A DNA stretch of 64,000 nucleotides. Origin: an uncultured Rhodospirillales bacterium (GTDB taxonomy: Bacteria > Pseudomonadota > Alphaproteobacteria > CAAGCB01 > CAG-977). Every line of letters starts with the position of its first letter. The first letter of the stretch is position 1. Of this stretch, positions 17,465 through 25,584 are shown piece after piece. A program made the translations under genes and the position numbers. The stretch lies in contig CACYSU010000002.1 of the NCBI GenBank assembly GCA_902777205.1, forward strand, positions 62,001 through 126,000. Direction: 5' to 3'. Below the pieces are notes generated by a model. That model was not told the DNA's origin and made no database searches. It worked only from the letters and a program-made list of their open reading frames with translations.

Positions 17465-18268
17465 TCACGGACGGCCTTGCGCGAAATCGACGGCCTGCGC
17501 CAAACGATCCGCCGGCGTCAGCTGCAATTCCAAAATTTCATTGGAAAACGGCCGTTTGAACCGCAAAAAGTACGCCTGCATCGCCAAACCGTCCGAAAAA
17601 CCGCCGCTGAAGGTCGCGCCATACATCGCGTCCCCGAAAACGGGATGACCGGCGGACGCCAGATGCGCGCGCACCTGATGCCGGCGGCGGGTGCGTTCGG
17701 ACACGTCCAGATACGTCGCGTTTTTCAACCGGCGCACGACGGTGTATCCGGTCGCGGCGTCCTGCCCCGTTCCCTTTTTCACGGTTTTCATTTTGCGCCC
17801 CGATTTGTCCGCGGGATCTTTGTCAACCGGCGCGTTGATGACGCCGCCGTCTTTTGCCACAATCCCCTCGACAACCGCAAAGTACCGTTTTTCGATATTG
17901 CCGTCGCGCGACTGCTGCAATAAAAACCGCTGCGCCTTTTTGTTTTTGGCGAACAGGATCAGCCCCTGCGCGCCGCGGTCAAGCGTGTCAACCCTGTAAA
18001 ACCATTGCGTTTCAGCCGACAGATTGCCGCATCCGGCGCGGACGCGCAGCAATTCCGCGACGGATTCACCCTTTTTCCCGTCGCTGTAAAAAGCGGGAAC
18101 GCCGGCCTTTTTATTCACGACAATGACATCGTCATCCTCGTAAACGACATTGACGGCGCGGTCGATATTGTCGCAATTCGCCGCGGGGTGATCCTGCGAC
18201 TCCAGCGGTTTCAGAACGCATCCGGATAACACCGGCGCCAGCAAAAGGAAAAACAGGATTTTTTTCAT
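17465..18268 (-). CDS. RluA-family pseudouridine synthase-like protein with lipoprotein signal
   Basis: A 267-residue protein whose fold is clearly that of RluA-type RNA pseudouridine synthases: YEDDDVIVVNKKAGVPAF (43-60), GLILFAKNKKA (102-112), EKRYFAVVEG and RRRHQVRAHLASAGHPVFGD (194-213). Two things are odd. First, residues 1-17 form a textbook lipoprotein signal ending LSGC (Cys17), which would send it out of the cytoplasm, away from RNA. Second, the usual HRLDxxTSG motif reads DTLDRGAQG: Asp97 is kept but the near-invariant Arg before it is Thr95. The start is well supported, because AAGGGGGAG stands just before ATG 18268, nine bases after the dehydrogenase stop. It may be a repurposed envelope protein; a cytoplasmic enzyme with an unprocessed N-terminus is the alternative. 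Confidence 0.82.
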   Translation of the reverse strand: MKKILFFLLLAPVLSGCVLKPLESQDHPAANCDNIDRAVNVVYEDDDVIVVNKKAGVPAFYSDGKKGESVAELLRVRAGCGNLSAETQWFYRVDTLDRGAQGLILFAKNKKAQRFLLQQSRDGNIEKRYFAVVEGIVAKDGGVINAPVDKDPADKSGRKMKTVKKGTGQDAATGYTVVRRLKNATYLDVSERTRRRHQVRAHLASAGHPVFGDAMYGATFSGGFSDGLAMQAYFLRFKRPFSNEILELQLTPADRLAQAVDFAQGRP

Positions 18269-18277
18269 CGCTCCCCC

Positions 18278-20605
18278 TTACGCGGACAATTCCCGACGCA
18301 ATTTGGAAAACTTTTCGTCCTTGTGTCCGCTCTGACTGACGGATTCCTCGGCGATTCCGCCCTCCATGCCGTTGCGCAGAACCGTCAGCGTCATGTTTTC
18401 GATTTCGGCGACCAGCGCGCGCATTTCGTCGGCCTGACGCATCGCGTCCAACGCGCCGTCCTTGGTTTCGATCATCGCGAACAGCTCTTCGGTCTTATAG
18501 GCTTCGGCCACGACCAGATAAGCTTTGACGACATCAACGACGGGCGCGCCGCTTTCCGAACGCATTTTGCCGATGAAATTGACGCCGACGCGGTTGATCA
18601 GGTTGTTGACGATCATCGTCGCGCTGATTTCGCGGTGCAGCGGATGTTTCAAAATGTAATCGCCCGCCGTTTCGCGCAGCACCCGCGGGAAATATTGCGG
18701 CAGCCGCCGTTCGCGGATGAACGCGTCGTCCGGCAGATCGCTGTTCAGCACGGCGTCGTACAAAAACAGCTTGGCGTAAGCCATCAAAACGCACAGTTCC
18801 GGACGGGTCAGCCCCTTGCCCAGATTGAAACGGGCGTCCATTTCCGCGTCCGACGGCAGGGATTCCAAAGCCCTGTTCAACCGGTCGTCCTTTTCCAGCG
18901 CGTGCATCAGCTTTTTGTTGCCGGGGATGCTTTTCGCGCCGCGGTGCTGCATATAGGACAAAATCTGCGTTTGCTGATAATTGTCGCGCAGCACCAGACC
19001 GGCAACGTCGTTTTGCATGGATTTCAGCAGCCCGTTGCGCTGTTCCATCGTCATTTTGCCGTCGGCGACCATCATGTTCAGCATGATTTTGATGTTGACT
19101 TCGTGGTCGGAACAATCGACGCCGCCGGAATTGTCCACGGCGTCCGTGTTCAAACGCCCGCCGTTCATGGCGTATTCGATGCGGGCTTTCTGCGTCAATC
19201 CCAAATTCGCCCCTTCGGCCACGATTTTGGCGCGGACGCGTCCGGCGTCGATGCGGCAATCCGTGTTCGCGCCGTCCTTGGCGTCCATCTGCGTTTCGGC
19301 GCCGGCTTTGACATACGTCCCGATGCCGCCGAAATACAGCAGATCGACCGGAGCGGACAATATCGCCTTGATCAGTTCGTCCGGCGTCAAAACGGTCTGC
19401 GTCGTCCCCAAAACGGAACAAGCCTCTTTGGAAATGGTGATGATTTCGTCTTTGCGGCTGTAAACGCCGCCGCCGGCGGACAACAGCGAACGGTCGTAGT
19501 CGATCCACCCCGCCTCGGCCTTGAACAGGCGTTCGCGTTCCTTGTAGGAAACGGCCGGATCGGGCGTCGGATCAATGAAAATCGACGAAGAGTTGAACGC
19601 CGCGATCAATTTCATATGCTTGGAACACAACATGGCGTTGCCGAACACGTCGCCCGCCATGCTGCCCGACCCGACGGCGGTGAAATCCTGCGTCTGGCAA
19701 TCAACGCCCGTTTCGCGGAAATGACGTTTGACGCTTTCCCACGACCCGCGCGCGGTAATGGCCATGCCTTTGTGGCTGAAACCGGTGGAACCGCCCGAAG
19801 CGAACGCGTCGCCCAGCCAGAACCCGTATTGCAGGGACAAAGCGTTCGCGATGTCGGAAAAGTCCGCCGTCCCCTTGTCGGCCGCGACGACCAGATACGG
19901 ATCGTCGCCGTCATAGCGCACAACGTCGGCCGGATGCGTGATTTGCCCCGAAACGATGTTGTCCGTCAGATCCAGCAAACCGCGGATCATGGTTTGATAC
20001 CCTTTGACGGCATAGTCGCGAATCTGTTCCTTTGTGCCGTTTTCGGGCGGATGTTTGGGAAAGAAACCGCCTTTCGACCCGACGGGGACGATGACGACGT
20101 TTTTAACCTGCTGCGCCTTGACCAAACTCAAAATTTCCGTTCTGAAATCCTCTTTGCGGTTCGACCAGCGGATGCCGCCGCGCGCGATTTTCCCGAACCG
20201 CAGGTGGACGGCGTCCACATCGTCGGAATAAACAAAGATTTCGGCCATGGGCTTCGGTTTGGGCAGGTGGTGGATTTCGCCCGACGCGAATTTGAACGAA
20301 ACGTAGTCCTTTTGACCGTGTTCCTGATAAAAATTCGTGCGCAGCATCGCTTTCAAAACCGACCAGACCGCTTTCAACGCCGTGTTTTTGGGCATTTTGG
20401 CGTCAATTTCGTCCTGCAAAGCGGCGTATCCCTTGTCCGCGGCCTTTTCCGGATTGAATTTCAGGTCGAAATAACGCAAAAAGTCTTCCGTCATTTCGGG
20501 ATTTTCCTGATAAGCCTGCAAAACGGCGCGTTTCGTGGCGATCGCGGTTTGGCGGACATACGACGCCCAAGCGTTCAGCAAAAAGTCTTGACGATTGAAA
20601 AGCAT
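18278..20605 (-). CDS. NAD-dependent glutamate dehydrogenase, short (C-terminal catalytic) form
   Basis: Oxidises glutamate to 2-oxoglutarate and ammonium with NAD. The 775 residues match the catalytic half of the large Bact_GDH proteins: LPKPKPMAEIFVYSDD, then ARGGIRWSNRKEDFRTE, KAQQVKNVVIVPVGSKGGF, the substrate region GDDPYLVVAADKGTADFSD, the cofactor-domain segment AVGSGSMAGDVFGNAML, and VAEGANLGLTQKARIEY. Typical proteobacterial members are about 1600 residues, with a long N-terminal ACT/PAS-like regulatory half. That half is absent here, and the divergent neighbour leaves no room for it. ATG 20605 has AAAGGG upstream; a longer frame to 20668 overlaps the promoter. Likely co-transcribed with the pseudouridine-synthase-like gene. 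Confidence 0.9.
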   Translation of the reverse strand: MLFNRQDFLLNAWASYVRQTAIATKRAVLQAYQENPEMTEDFLRYFDLKFNPEKAADKGYAALQDEIDAKMPKNTALKAVWSVLKAMLRTNFYQEHGQKDYVSFKFASGEIHHLPKPKPMAEIFVYSDDVDAVHLRFGKIARGGIRWSNRKEDFRTEILSLVKAQQVKNVVIVPVGSKGGFFPKHPPENGTKEQIRDYAVKGYQTMIRGLLDLTDNIVSGQITHPADVVRYDGDDPYLVVAADKGTADFSDIANALSLQYGFWLGDAFASGGSTGFSHKGMAITARGSWESVKRHFRETGVDCQTQDFTAVGSGSMAGDVFGNAMLCSKHMKLIAAFNSSSIFIDPTPDPAVSYKERERLFKAEAGWIDYDRSLLSAGGGVYSRKDEIITISKEACSVLGTTQTVLTPDELIKAILSAPVDLLYFGGIGTYVKAGAETQMDAKDGANTDCRIDAGRVRAKIVAEGANLGLTQKARIEYAMNGGRLNTDAVDNSGGVDCSDHEVNIKIMLNMMVADGKMTMEQRNGLLKSMQNDVAGLVLRDNYQQTQILSYMQHRGAKSIPGNKKLMHALEKDDRLNRALESLPSDAEMDARFNLGKGLTRPELCVLMAYAKLFLYDAVLNSDLPDDAFIRERRLPQYFPRVLRETAGDYILKHPLHREISATMIVNNLINRVGVNFIGKMRSESGAPVVDVVKAYLVVAEAYKTEELFAMIETKDGALDAMRQADEMRALVAEIENMTLTVLRNGMEGGIAEESVSQSGHKDEKFSKLRRELSA

Positions 20606-20639
20606 AGGTTTTCCCTTTGTTAAAATACGAATTTTCCAC

Positions 20640-20668
20640 AGAATATACTGGTGTTTTGCAAACGACAA
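20640..20668 (-). promoter_or_regulatory. candidate promoter of the glutamate dehydrogenase gene
   Basis: On the minus strand TTGTCG (complement of 20663-20668) and TATTCT (complement of 20640-20645) are 17 bases apart, 35 bases upstream of the start codon at 20605. Confidence 0.45.
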
Positions 20669-20748
20669 GCTTTTTTAAAAATCACAAAAAATCTTCCTTT
20701 TCCCGTTCAAAGCGGTTAAAAATGATAGACGGGTTTTAGGGATCGCGA

Positions 20749-21537
20749 ATGGAAAACGGACTTTTTTCAAAAACGGCGCGGGTATGCGCGCTCTTTTTAA
20801 AATATCTGCTTTACCTGTTCAATCTGGCTTTGCTGGGCGGATTGGGCGTCAAAACCGTCAACCTGTGGATCGCGCGCCCGTTCGATTTTTCCGACATGGT
20901 GGCGGCTTTTCCCGCGGAACCGGAATTCCTTGACAAGGCCGGCGCGGAAAAACAGTTTCTGGCGGCGGCCGGATTTGAAACGGCGGTGTTCATCCTCGGC
21001 GGTTTTCTGTGCTACGAACTGCTGATCAAACAAAAAAGCTTCCGCCGCGGGCTGATCGCGCCGATGTTCGCCCTGTTTTTGTGGGCGACGGGGGAAAGCG
21101 TCTTTCTTTTCTTTCCCGCGACGGAAAAGGCGCAGGACATCAACGTCTGCCGGACGATGAACATATCGTGGGACACCAAAAACCACCGCTGCCGCCTGAT
21201 GGATCTGGAATTGCGGCGTTTTGAAAAGTTAAAGGCGGCCAAGAAAAAACGCCCCGTGAAAAAGGCTTTGCCCCCGAAACCGGCCGCGCAGCCCGAAAAA
21301 ACAACGCCGCCCGCGCCGGTCAAGGCGACGCCCGAACACGCCGCCGAAATCAAGCCGGCGGCCAAAACCGCCAAACGACCGGCCGCCGCCGCAAAACCCG
21401 TCCGCAAAAAACGCGCCAAAGCCCCCGCCTCGAATCCGGCGACGAAAACAGCGCCGACCGCCGTTCCCGCCGCCACGCCCAAAACCGCGCCGAAACCCGT
21501 GCAAAAACCGCTGCCCGTCCAAAACAAAAAGGTTTGA
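20749..21537 (+). CDS. membrane protein with Ala/Pro/Lys-rich tail
   Basis: A 262-residue protein of unknown function. Three membrane segments are visible, about 12-38 (LLYLFNLALLGGLGVKTV), 72-90 and 102-120 (FALFLWATGESVFLFFP). A small loop with Cys at CRTMNISW and HRCRLMD follows. The last 105 residues (from about 158) are low-complexity repeats of Lys, Ala and Pro, such as KKALPPKPAAQPEKTTPPAP, similar in composition to histone H1-like or TonB-spanning tails. The start has AGGGA a few bases ahead. It is followed one base later by the MscS gene, so the two are likely co-expressed; whether the tail faces cytoplasm or periplasm cannot be decided. Confidence 0.75.
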   Translation: MENGLFSKTARVCALFLKYLLYLFNLALLGGLGVKTVNLWIARPFDFSDMVAAFPAEPEFLDKAGAEKQFLAAAGFETAVFILGGFLCYELLIKQKSFRRGLIAPMFALFLWATGESVFLFFPATEKAQDINVCRTMNISWDTKNHRCRLMDLELRRFEKLKAAKKKRPVKKALPPKPAAQPEKTTPPAPVKATPEHAAEIKPAAKTAKRPAAAAKPVRKKRAKAPASNPATKTAPTAVPAATPKTAPKPVQKPLPVQNKKV

Positions 21538-21538
21538 C

Positions 21539-22384
21539 ATGACCGCTTTTATCAACCAGCATCTTTCCTTTCTTCTGCCCATTCTTTACAAAATCCTGCT
21601 GGCGGGCGGCATTTTGTTCGCGTCGTCGATGATCGCGCGCTTCATCGCCGTTTCGTTGGACAAGGGCGTCCACAAAATCCCGAACGTTGACGACACGTTC
21701 CTGCCCGTCGCCACGCTGATCGCCCAATACGGCGTTTACGGGCTGGGCGGATTGTTCATTTTAAACCTGTTCGGCATCAACACGGCCAGCATCGTCACCC
21801 TGATCGGCGTCGGCGGCCTGTCGATCGGCTTCGCGCTGAAAGACGCGATTTCCAACATGGCGTCGGGGTTCATGCTGTTGTTTTTGCGGCCGTTCAAAAA
21901 CGGCGACGCCGTCGAAATCGGATCGACCGCCGGAACGATCAAGGCGATCGGCCTGTTCACGACGCGGCTACAAACGTTCGCGGGCGTGTATGTCTGTATG
22001 CCGAACAACCTGTTTTGGACGACGCCGATCATCAATTATTCCCGCAACAAAAAACGCCGGATCGAAGCCAAGATCAGCCTGTCCTATTTTGATTCGCTGG
22101 AAACGGCGGTTGACAGCTTGAAACGGATCGTCGCGTCCGAACCGCGCTTTCTGGACGATCCCGCCCCGCAAATTCTGGTCAAGCAGCTGAATTTCGCCGC
22201 GGCGCAGCTGGAATTGCGCGGATGGGTGAAAACGTCGGAATATTGGGACACGCAATGGAGCGTCAACGAAAAAATCAAACAGGCGATCGAAACGGGCAAG
22301 ATGTCGGCGCCCGTCCTGCGCCGTGAAATATTGGTGAAAACACCCGAACGGCAGGAAACGAATGAACCGGTTTCCGACCTATAA
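21539..22384 (+). CDS. MscS-type mechanosensitive channel
   Basis: A 281-residue small-conductance mechanosensitive channel that vents solutes on osmotic downshock. Two hydrophobic segments (about 12-38 and 62-84) precede the pore helix TM3 (GVGGLSIGFALKDAISNMAS, about 95-114), with the Gly/Ala packing pattern of MscS. The beta domain follows (LFLRPFKNGDAVEIGSTAGT) and a C-terminal alpha/beta domain ends at residue 281. It begins with ATG immediately after the stop of the upstream membrane protein, and its 3-prime end overlaps the methyltransferase-like gene by 23 bases. Confidence 0.92.
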   Translation: MTAFINQHLSFLLPILYKILLAGGILFASSMIARFIAVSLDKGVHKIPNVDDTFLPVATLIAQYGVYGLGGLFILNLFGINTASIVTLIGVGGLSIGFALKDAISNMASGFMLLFLRPFKNGDAVEIGSTAGTIKAIGLFTTRLQTFAGVYVCMPNNLFWTTPIINYSRNKKRRIEAKISLSYFDSLETAVDSLKRIVASEPRFLDDPAPQILVKQLNFAAAQLELRGWVKTSEYWDTQWSVNEKIKQAIETGKMSAPVLRREILVKTPERQETNEPVSDL

Positions 22385-23003
22385 CTCTTTTCAGGCTTCG
22401 CCCGCCGGCCGCCGCGCCGCGCGCCGGTTTCAAAGCTTTTTCGCCCAAGCCGCGCCGTTTGACGCGCCGGTCGTCCGGATCGGCCCCGCGGCCTTTTTCG
22501 ACGAATCCGTCCCCGACGGCGATATTTTCCAAACCGCCGAAAGCGTCGCGGAAAACGCCCCTCTGCCGTCGTTGGGGGACGCCTGTTCGGCCGGAACGGT
22601 TTTCATCGCCGCGCTGAACGACGGCGTTTTTCACGCCCTGCCCCCGCTGATCAAAGAATCCGCCCGCGTTTTAAAACCGGCGGGGCGGCTGATCCTGATT
22701 GTTAAAAACGCGCCGTCGCTGTGTCCGGCCGTCGGCGGCGTTCCGTCATCCCGCCCGTTCGCCGTCCGCCGCGAACTGGCGCGAAACGGGTTGCGCACGA
22801 CGGAACGGCGGGACGTTCTGCACATTCCCTTTTACGGCAAAGCCGGCGATATCGCGGACAAAATCCTTTACACGCTGAACGTTTGGGGCGGCGGCTTCAC
22901 CGTTTTCACGGCGCGCAAAGCCCCGTTCGTCCCGCAGCGCGACGAAAACTACAGCTCCGCGCGCATGACCAGCGCGTCCGTTTTCACGTCGCCGCGCACA
23001 TAG
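22362..23003 (+). CDS. degenerate class I methyltransferase-like protein
   Basis: A 213-residue protein related to the small SAM-dependent methyltransferases often found in alphaproteobacteria. The N-terminal FQASPAGRRAARRF, the middle LINDGVF-like strand region (IAALNDGVFHALPPL) and the strand ARVLKPAGRLILIV are recognisable, as is SSRPFAVRRELARNGL. The glycine-rich SAM-binding loop, usually near residue 40, reads VVRIGPAAFFDE and lacks the G-x-G pattern, so SAM binding is doubtful. It overlaps the MscS gene upstream by 23 bases, and its 3-prime end runs 55 bases into rimI on the other strand. Confidence 0.65.
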   Translation: MNRFPTYNSFQASPAGRRAARRFQSFFAQAAPFDAPVVRIGPAAFFDESVPDGDIFQTAESVAENAPLPSLGDACSAGTVFIAALNDGVFHALPPLIKESARVLKPAGRLILIVKNAPSLCPAVGGVPSSRPFAVRRELARNGLRTTERRDVLHIPFYGKAGDIADKILYTLNVWGGGFTVFTARKAPFVPQRDENYSSARMTSASVFTSPRT

Positions 23004-23392
23004 TAATTCGGACGGCGGCCGACCTGTTTGAACCCGTGACGTTCGTACAAAGCGATCGCGTGAGGGTTGTCAACGGCGACCTCTAAAAACAATTCCCTGA
23101 TTCCCTGACCGGCCAGCGACGAAAACGCCGTATCCATCAATTCGTCGGAAACGTGTTTGCCGCGAAAAGCGGGCAGCACGCCGAACGTCACGATATCCGC
23201 CTGTTCCGTGCTGTACGCATACACGCCGATCGCCGCCGGAACGCCGTCCTGATACGCGATCAACCCCAACGCCCCCGGCAGCAGCAGGGTCTGGCGCATC
23301 ATGGATTCGTTCCACCCTTTGGCGAAACACGCGCAATGAATGTCGGCGTACGTTTTGGCAAAGGACGCGTCGCAAACTTTCACTTCCGACAC
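22949..23392 (-). CDS. rimI: ribosomal-protein-alanine N-acetyltransferase (GNAT)
   Basis: A 147-residue GNAT acetyltransferase that modifies protein N-termini, ribosomal protein S18 in the E. coli case. FGVLPAFRGKHVSDELM is the acetyl-CoA motif, slightly changed from the usual Q/R-x-x-G-x-A/G. The C-terminal LEVAVDNPHAIALYERHGF and RRPNYYVRGD are typical of RimI. The frame is open far upstream, but the best start is GTG 23392: it has a strong GGAGGTGAC seven bases before, inside the end of tsaB, giving a 13-base overlap. tsaB-rimI pairing is a common arrangement. Confidence 0.88.
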   Translation of the reverse strand: MSEVKVCDASFAKTYADIHCACFAKGWNESMMRQTLLLPGALGLIAYQDGVPAAIGVYAYSTEQADIVTFGVLPAFRGKHVSDELMDTAFSSLAGQGIRELFLEVAVDNPHAIALYERHGFKQVGRRPNYYVRGDVKTDALVMRAEL

Positions 23393-24021
23393 AATGTCAC
23401 CTCCGCCTCGCGCAGGTAAAGCGCCTGCGGATATTCCTTTTTCGGCGTCATTCCGGCGGCGAACGCGGCGACATCCCCCGCCGTCGGCATGGAAACGGCG
23501 CAAACCGCCGCATCGCCGTTTTCCTCGACAAACCGCGCGACGCCGTTCCCCGCCAACACATACCCGCCGGCGGCAAAGGCCTTTATTTCTCCGGCCGTCA
23601 TCGCCGCGGCGTCCGTCGCGGGCGCGCCGCCCTGAAAACATTGGACATAGTAATCGTCGCGCTTGGTTTCCAAAACCAGACACAGCTTTTGAATTTCAGG
23701 ATGCTCGCGCGCGGCTTTCCACGCCAGAACATCCAAAACGGACACGCCCGTCATCGGCAATCCGGCCGCCAAAGCGATCCCGTCCGCCGCGGCCAGCCCG
23801 ACGCGCACGCCCGTGAACGATCCGGGGCCCGTCGTCACGGCGACGGATTCGACATCGGCAAAGGACGCGCCGGCCTTGGCCAAAACCTCTTGCACCATGG
23901 GAATCAACCGTTCGGCCTGCCCGCGTTCCATATGTTCGACAATTTCCGCCGCAACGCGCGTTCCGTCGTAAAAAGCGGCGGAACAATCCCCGTGCGCACA
24001 ATCAACCGCCAGTATTTTCAT
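23380..24021 (-). CDS. tsaB: tRNA threonylcarbamoyladenosine biosynthesis protein TsaB
   Basis: A 213-residue ASKHA-fold partner of TsaD in the complex that places t6A at position 37 of ANN-decoding tRNAs. The N-terminal MKILAVDCAHGDCSAAFYD and the diagnostic VTTGPGSFTGVRVGLAAADG (about 64-83) are intact, with GERTEAEQL-like helix MERGQAERLIPM before it. Like other TsaB it lacks metal-binding His residues of TsaD. The start overlaps the end of the CvpA-like gene by 20 bases and its end overlaps rimI. Confidence 0.93.
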   Translation of the reverse strand: MKILAVDCAHGDCSAAFYDGTRVAAEIVEHMERGQAERLIPMVQEVLAKAGASFADVESVAVTTGPGSFTGVRVGLAAADGIALAAGLPMTGVSVLDVLAWKAAREHPEIQKLCLVLETKRDDYYVQCFQGGAPATDAAAMTAGEIKAFAAGGYVLAGNGVARFVEENGDAAVCAVSMPTAGDVAAFAAGMTPKKEYPQALYLREAEVTLCRK

Positions 24022-24796
24022 GGTTTTTCCTTTTCAAATCTTCCCAAACCTTGCGTTCAAAATCGTTTTTCAACAGCTTTTGAATTTGCCTTTCCGTTTG
24101 AATTTCGACGATTTCCCGCTGCGATTTGCCTTCCATTTGCATTTGAAACGCGTCGCAGAAATCGCGCGCCGACACCGTCTGTCCGGTTTCCGATTCAAAC
24201 TGTCCGGCCGCATAGGCGCAGACATAGTCCAAAACAGGCCGCCCGTCCGCCCGTGTTTCTTTCATAAACCTCAACGCCGCGCGTTTCCAGTCTTTTAATT
24301 CGGGATCAGCCTTAACCTCCGGCGCCATTTCGATACCTGACAGGATTCGCACCCCGACGCGCACGGCCGGATAAAGCGACCGCGCCGCGAAACCGTTTTC
24401 GACCGCCGCGGGACTGGCGACCGCGCAGACCAGCGTCAACACCGCCGCGAAACAAACGGCGCGCAGCATCCCCGCCAAAACGCCGCCGGCCGCGTCAATC
24501 TTTGCCAAGCGGCTTTTTTTGACCTTTTTCGCCCAATCTTCCGTCAACAAACGCAAAAAGAACCAGACGAAAAAACTGCCGGCCGACAACGCCAGCACAT
24601 ACTGCGCTTGAATTTTTTCAACAAAAGCGGCGATCGGCGGAACGAACAGCGGCATTAAAAAGTAACCGGCAATTCCGGAAAGGACGTAAATGACGAAACG
24701 AATCGCCTCTTCGCAAAAACCGCGTTTCCATCCGATCCATCCGGACACGGCCGCCGCGGCGAAAACGATCGCGTCAAACCAGCCGCCCGTGATCAT
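24002..24796 (-). CDS. CvpA-like membrane protein (second copy)
   Basis: A 264-residue protein with four hydrophobic segments in the first 150 residues, laid out like CvpA/colicin V production proteins: FDAIVFAAAAVSGWIGWKRG, then IRFVIYVLSGIAGYFLMPLF, VLALSAGSFFVWFFLRLL and GVLAGMLRAVCFAAVLTLV. The cytoplasmic C-terminal half is helical and charged (QMEGKSQREIVEIQTERQ). It follows a canonical cvpA in tandem and may be a diverged duplicate. The ATG at 24796 has GGAG upstream; the TTG at 24802 is less likely. Function is unknown beyond the family link to envelope homeostasis. Confidence 0.7.
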   Translation of the reverse strand: MITGGWFDAIVFAAAAVSGWIGWKRGFCEEAIRFVIYVLSGIAGYFLMPLFVPPIAAFVEKIQAQYVLALSAGSFFVWFFLRLLTEDWAKKVKKSRLAKIDAAGGVLAGMLRAVCFAAVLTLVCAVASPAAVENGFAARSLYPAVRVGVRILSGIEMAPEVKADPELKDWKRAALRFMKETRADGRPVLDYVCAYAAGQFESETGQTVSARDFCDAFQMQMEGKSQREIVEIQTERQIQKLLKNDFERKVWEDLKRKNHENTGG

Positions 24797-24798
24797 GG

Positions 24799-25584
24799 TC
24801 AATCCGCTCCGGACGGGATTTCGTCAACGCTTTCCAAAAACAGCTTGTCCAGCTCTTCGCGTTCCTTTTTGTCGTATCCCGCGTCGGCCGCGCCGGATTT
24901 TTCCTCGATCCGCGGATTGTTCAACGCGTCGAACAGGTCGTCCGCCTTTTCGGGATCAACGGGCTTTTCCTCTTGAACGACGGGGGCCTTTTCCTTTTTC
25001 TTCGCGCTCTTTTTCGCTTTTTTGGCGGGCGCGTTCAGCTTTTGGATCAGCTCTTCGATTTCGTCGGGCTTTTGCTCTTTTTCCTTTCCAACGGGGTTGT
25101 CGAACAGGGATTCGGGCAGGTGCTCCCTGACGTTTTCGGTCACGCGTTCCAGATAGGGAAACATCTGGCTTTTCTTTTGCGTTTTTTCCAGATATTTCGG
25201 CGCCAGCGTCATCATCAGGAAATAGACCAACACCAAAATCACGACGCCGCGCACCGCGCCGAAAATGAAACCGAGGAAATGATCCAAACGGTTCAGCGCG
25301 CTTTGCCGCACTTTCTTTTCGATTTTGGAACACACCAGCGTCAAAACGATCAGCGTCGCGATCGTGACGACGACCAGCGAAGCGATGTTGGCGAACAGCG
25401 GTTTCGGCAGGTATTTCAACACGAACGGTTCCAGATACGGCATCGCGTAAAACCCCGCGATCGTCGCGATGAACCACGATCCGATGCCCAGCATTTCGCT
25501 GATGAAACCGCGCGAAAACGACAAAATGGCGGAAACGATCAAAACGATCGCGATAAAAATGTCAACGCCGCAAATGTTTTCCAT
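24799..25584 (-). CDS. cvpA: CvpA family membrane protein
   Basis: A 261-residue protein. Four membrane segments occupy about 8-165, with family motifs IVSAILSFSRGFISEMLGI, FIATIAGFYAMPYL and DHFLGFIFGAVRGVVILVLV. The remaining 100 residues are highly charged and Lys/Glu-rich (KKAKKSAKKKEKAPVVQEEK), ending in acidic helices. CvpA is needed for colicin V export in E. coli and is linked to bile-salt and envelope stress resistance in enterics; its molecular role is unclear. Its ATG overlaps the radA stop (TAATG), so it is coupled to radA. Confidence 0.85.
   Translation of the reverse strand: MENICGVDIFIAIVLIVSAILSFSRGFISEMLGIGSWFIATIAGFYAMPYLEPFVLKYLPKPLFANIASLVVVTIATLIVLTLVCSKIEKKVRQSALNRLDHFLGFIFGAVRGVVILVLVYFLMMTLAPKYLEKTQKKSQMFPYLERVTENVREHLPESLFDNPVGKEKEQKPDEIEELIQKLNAPAKKAKKSAKKKEKAPVVQEEKPVDPEKADDLFDALNNPRIEEKSGAADAGYDKKEREELDKLFLESVDEIPSGAD

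Noticed and set aside
18323-20623. 766-codon open frame antisense to the glutamate dehydrogenase
   Set aside because: It lacks stops because of the codon bias of the real gene; no ribosome site, and composition is Arg/His/Gln-rich without motifs. The same applies to long antisense frames over PBP1A (1374-3767), alaS (30254-32299) and the amidase (62-1279).
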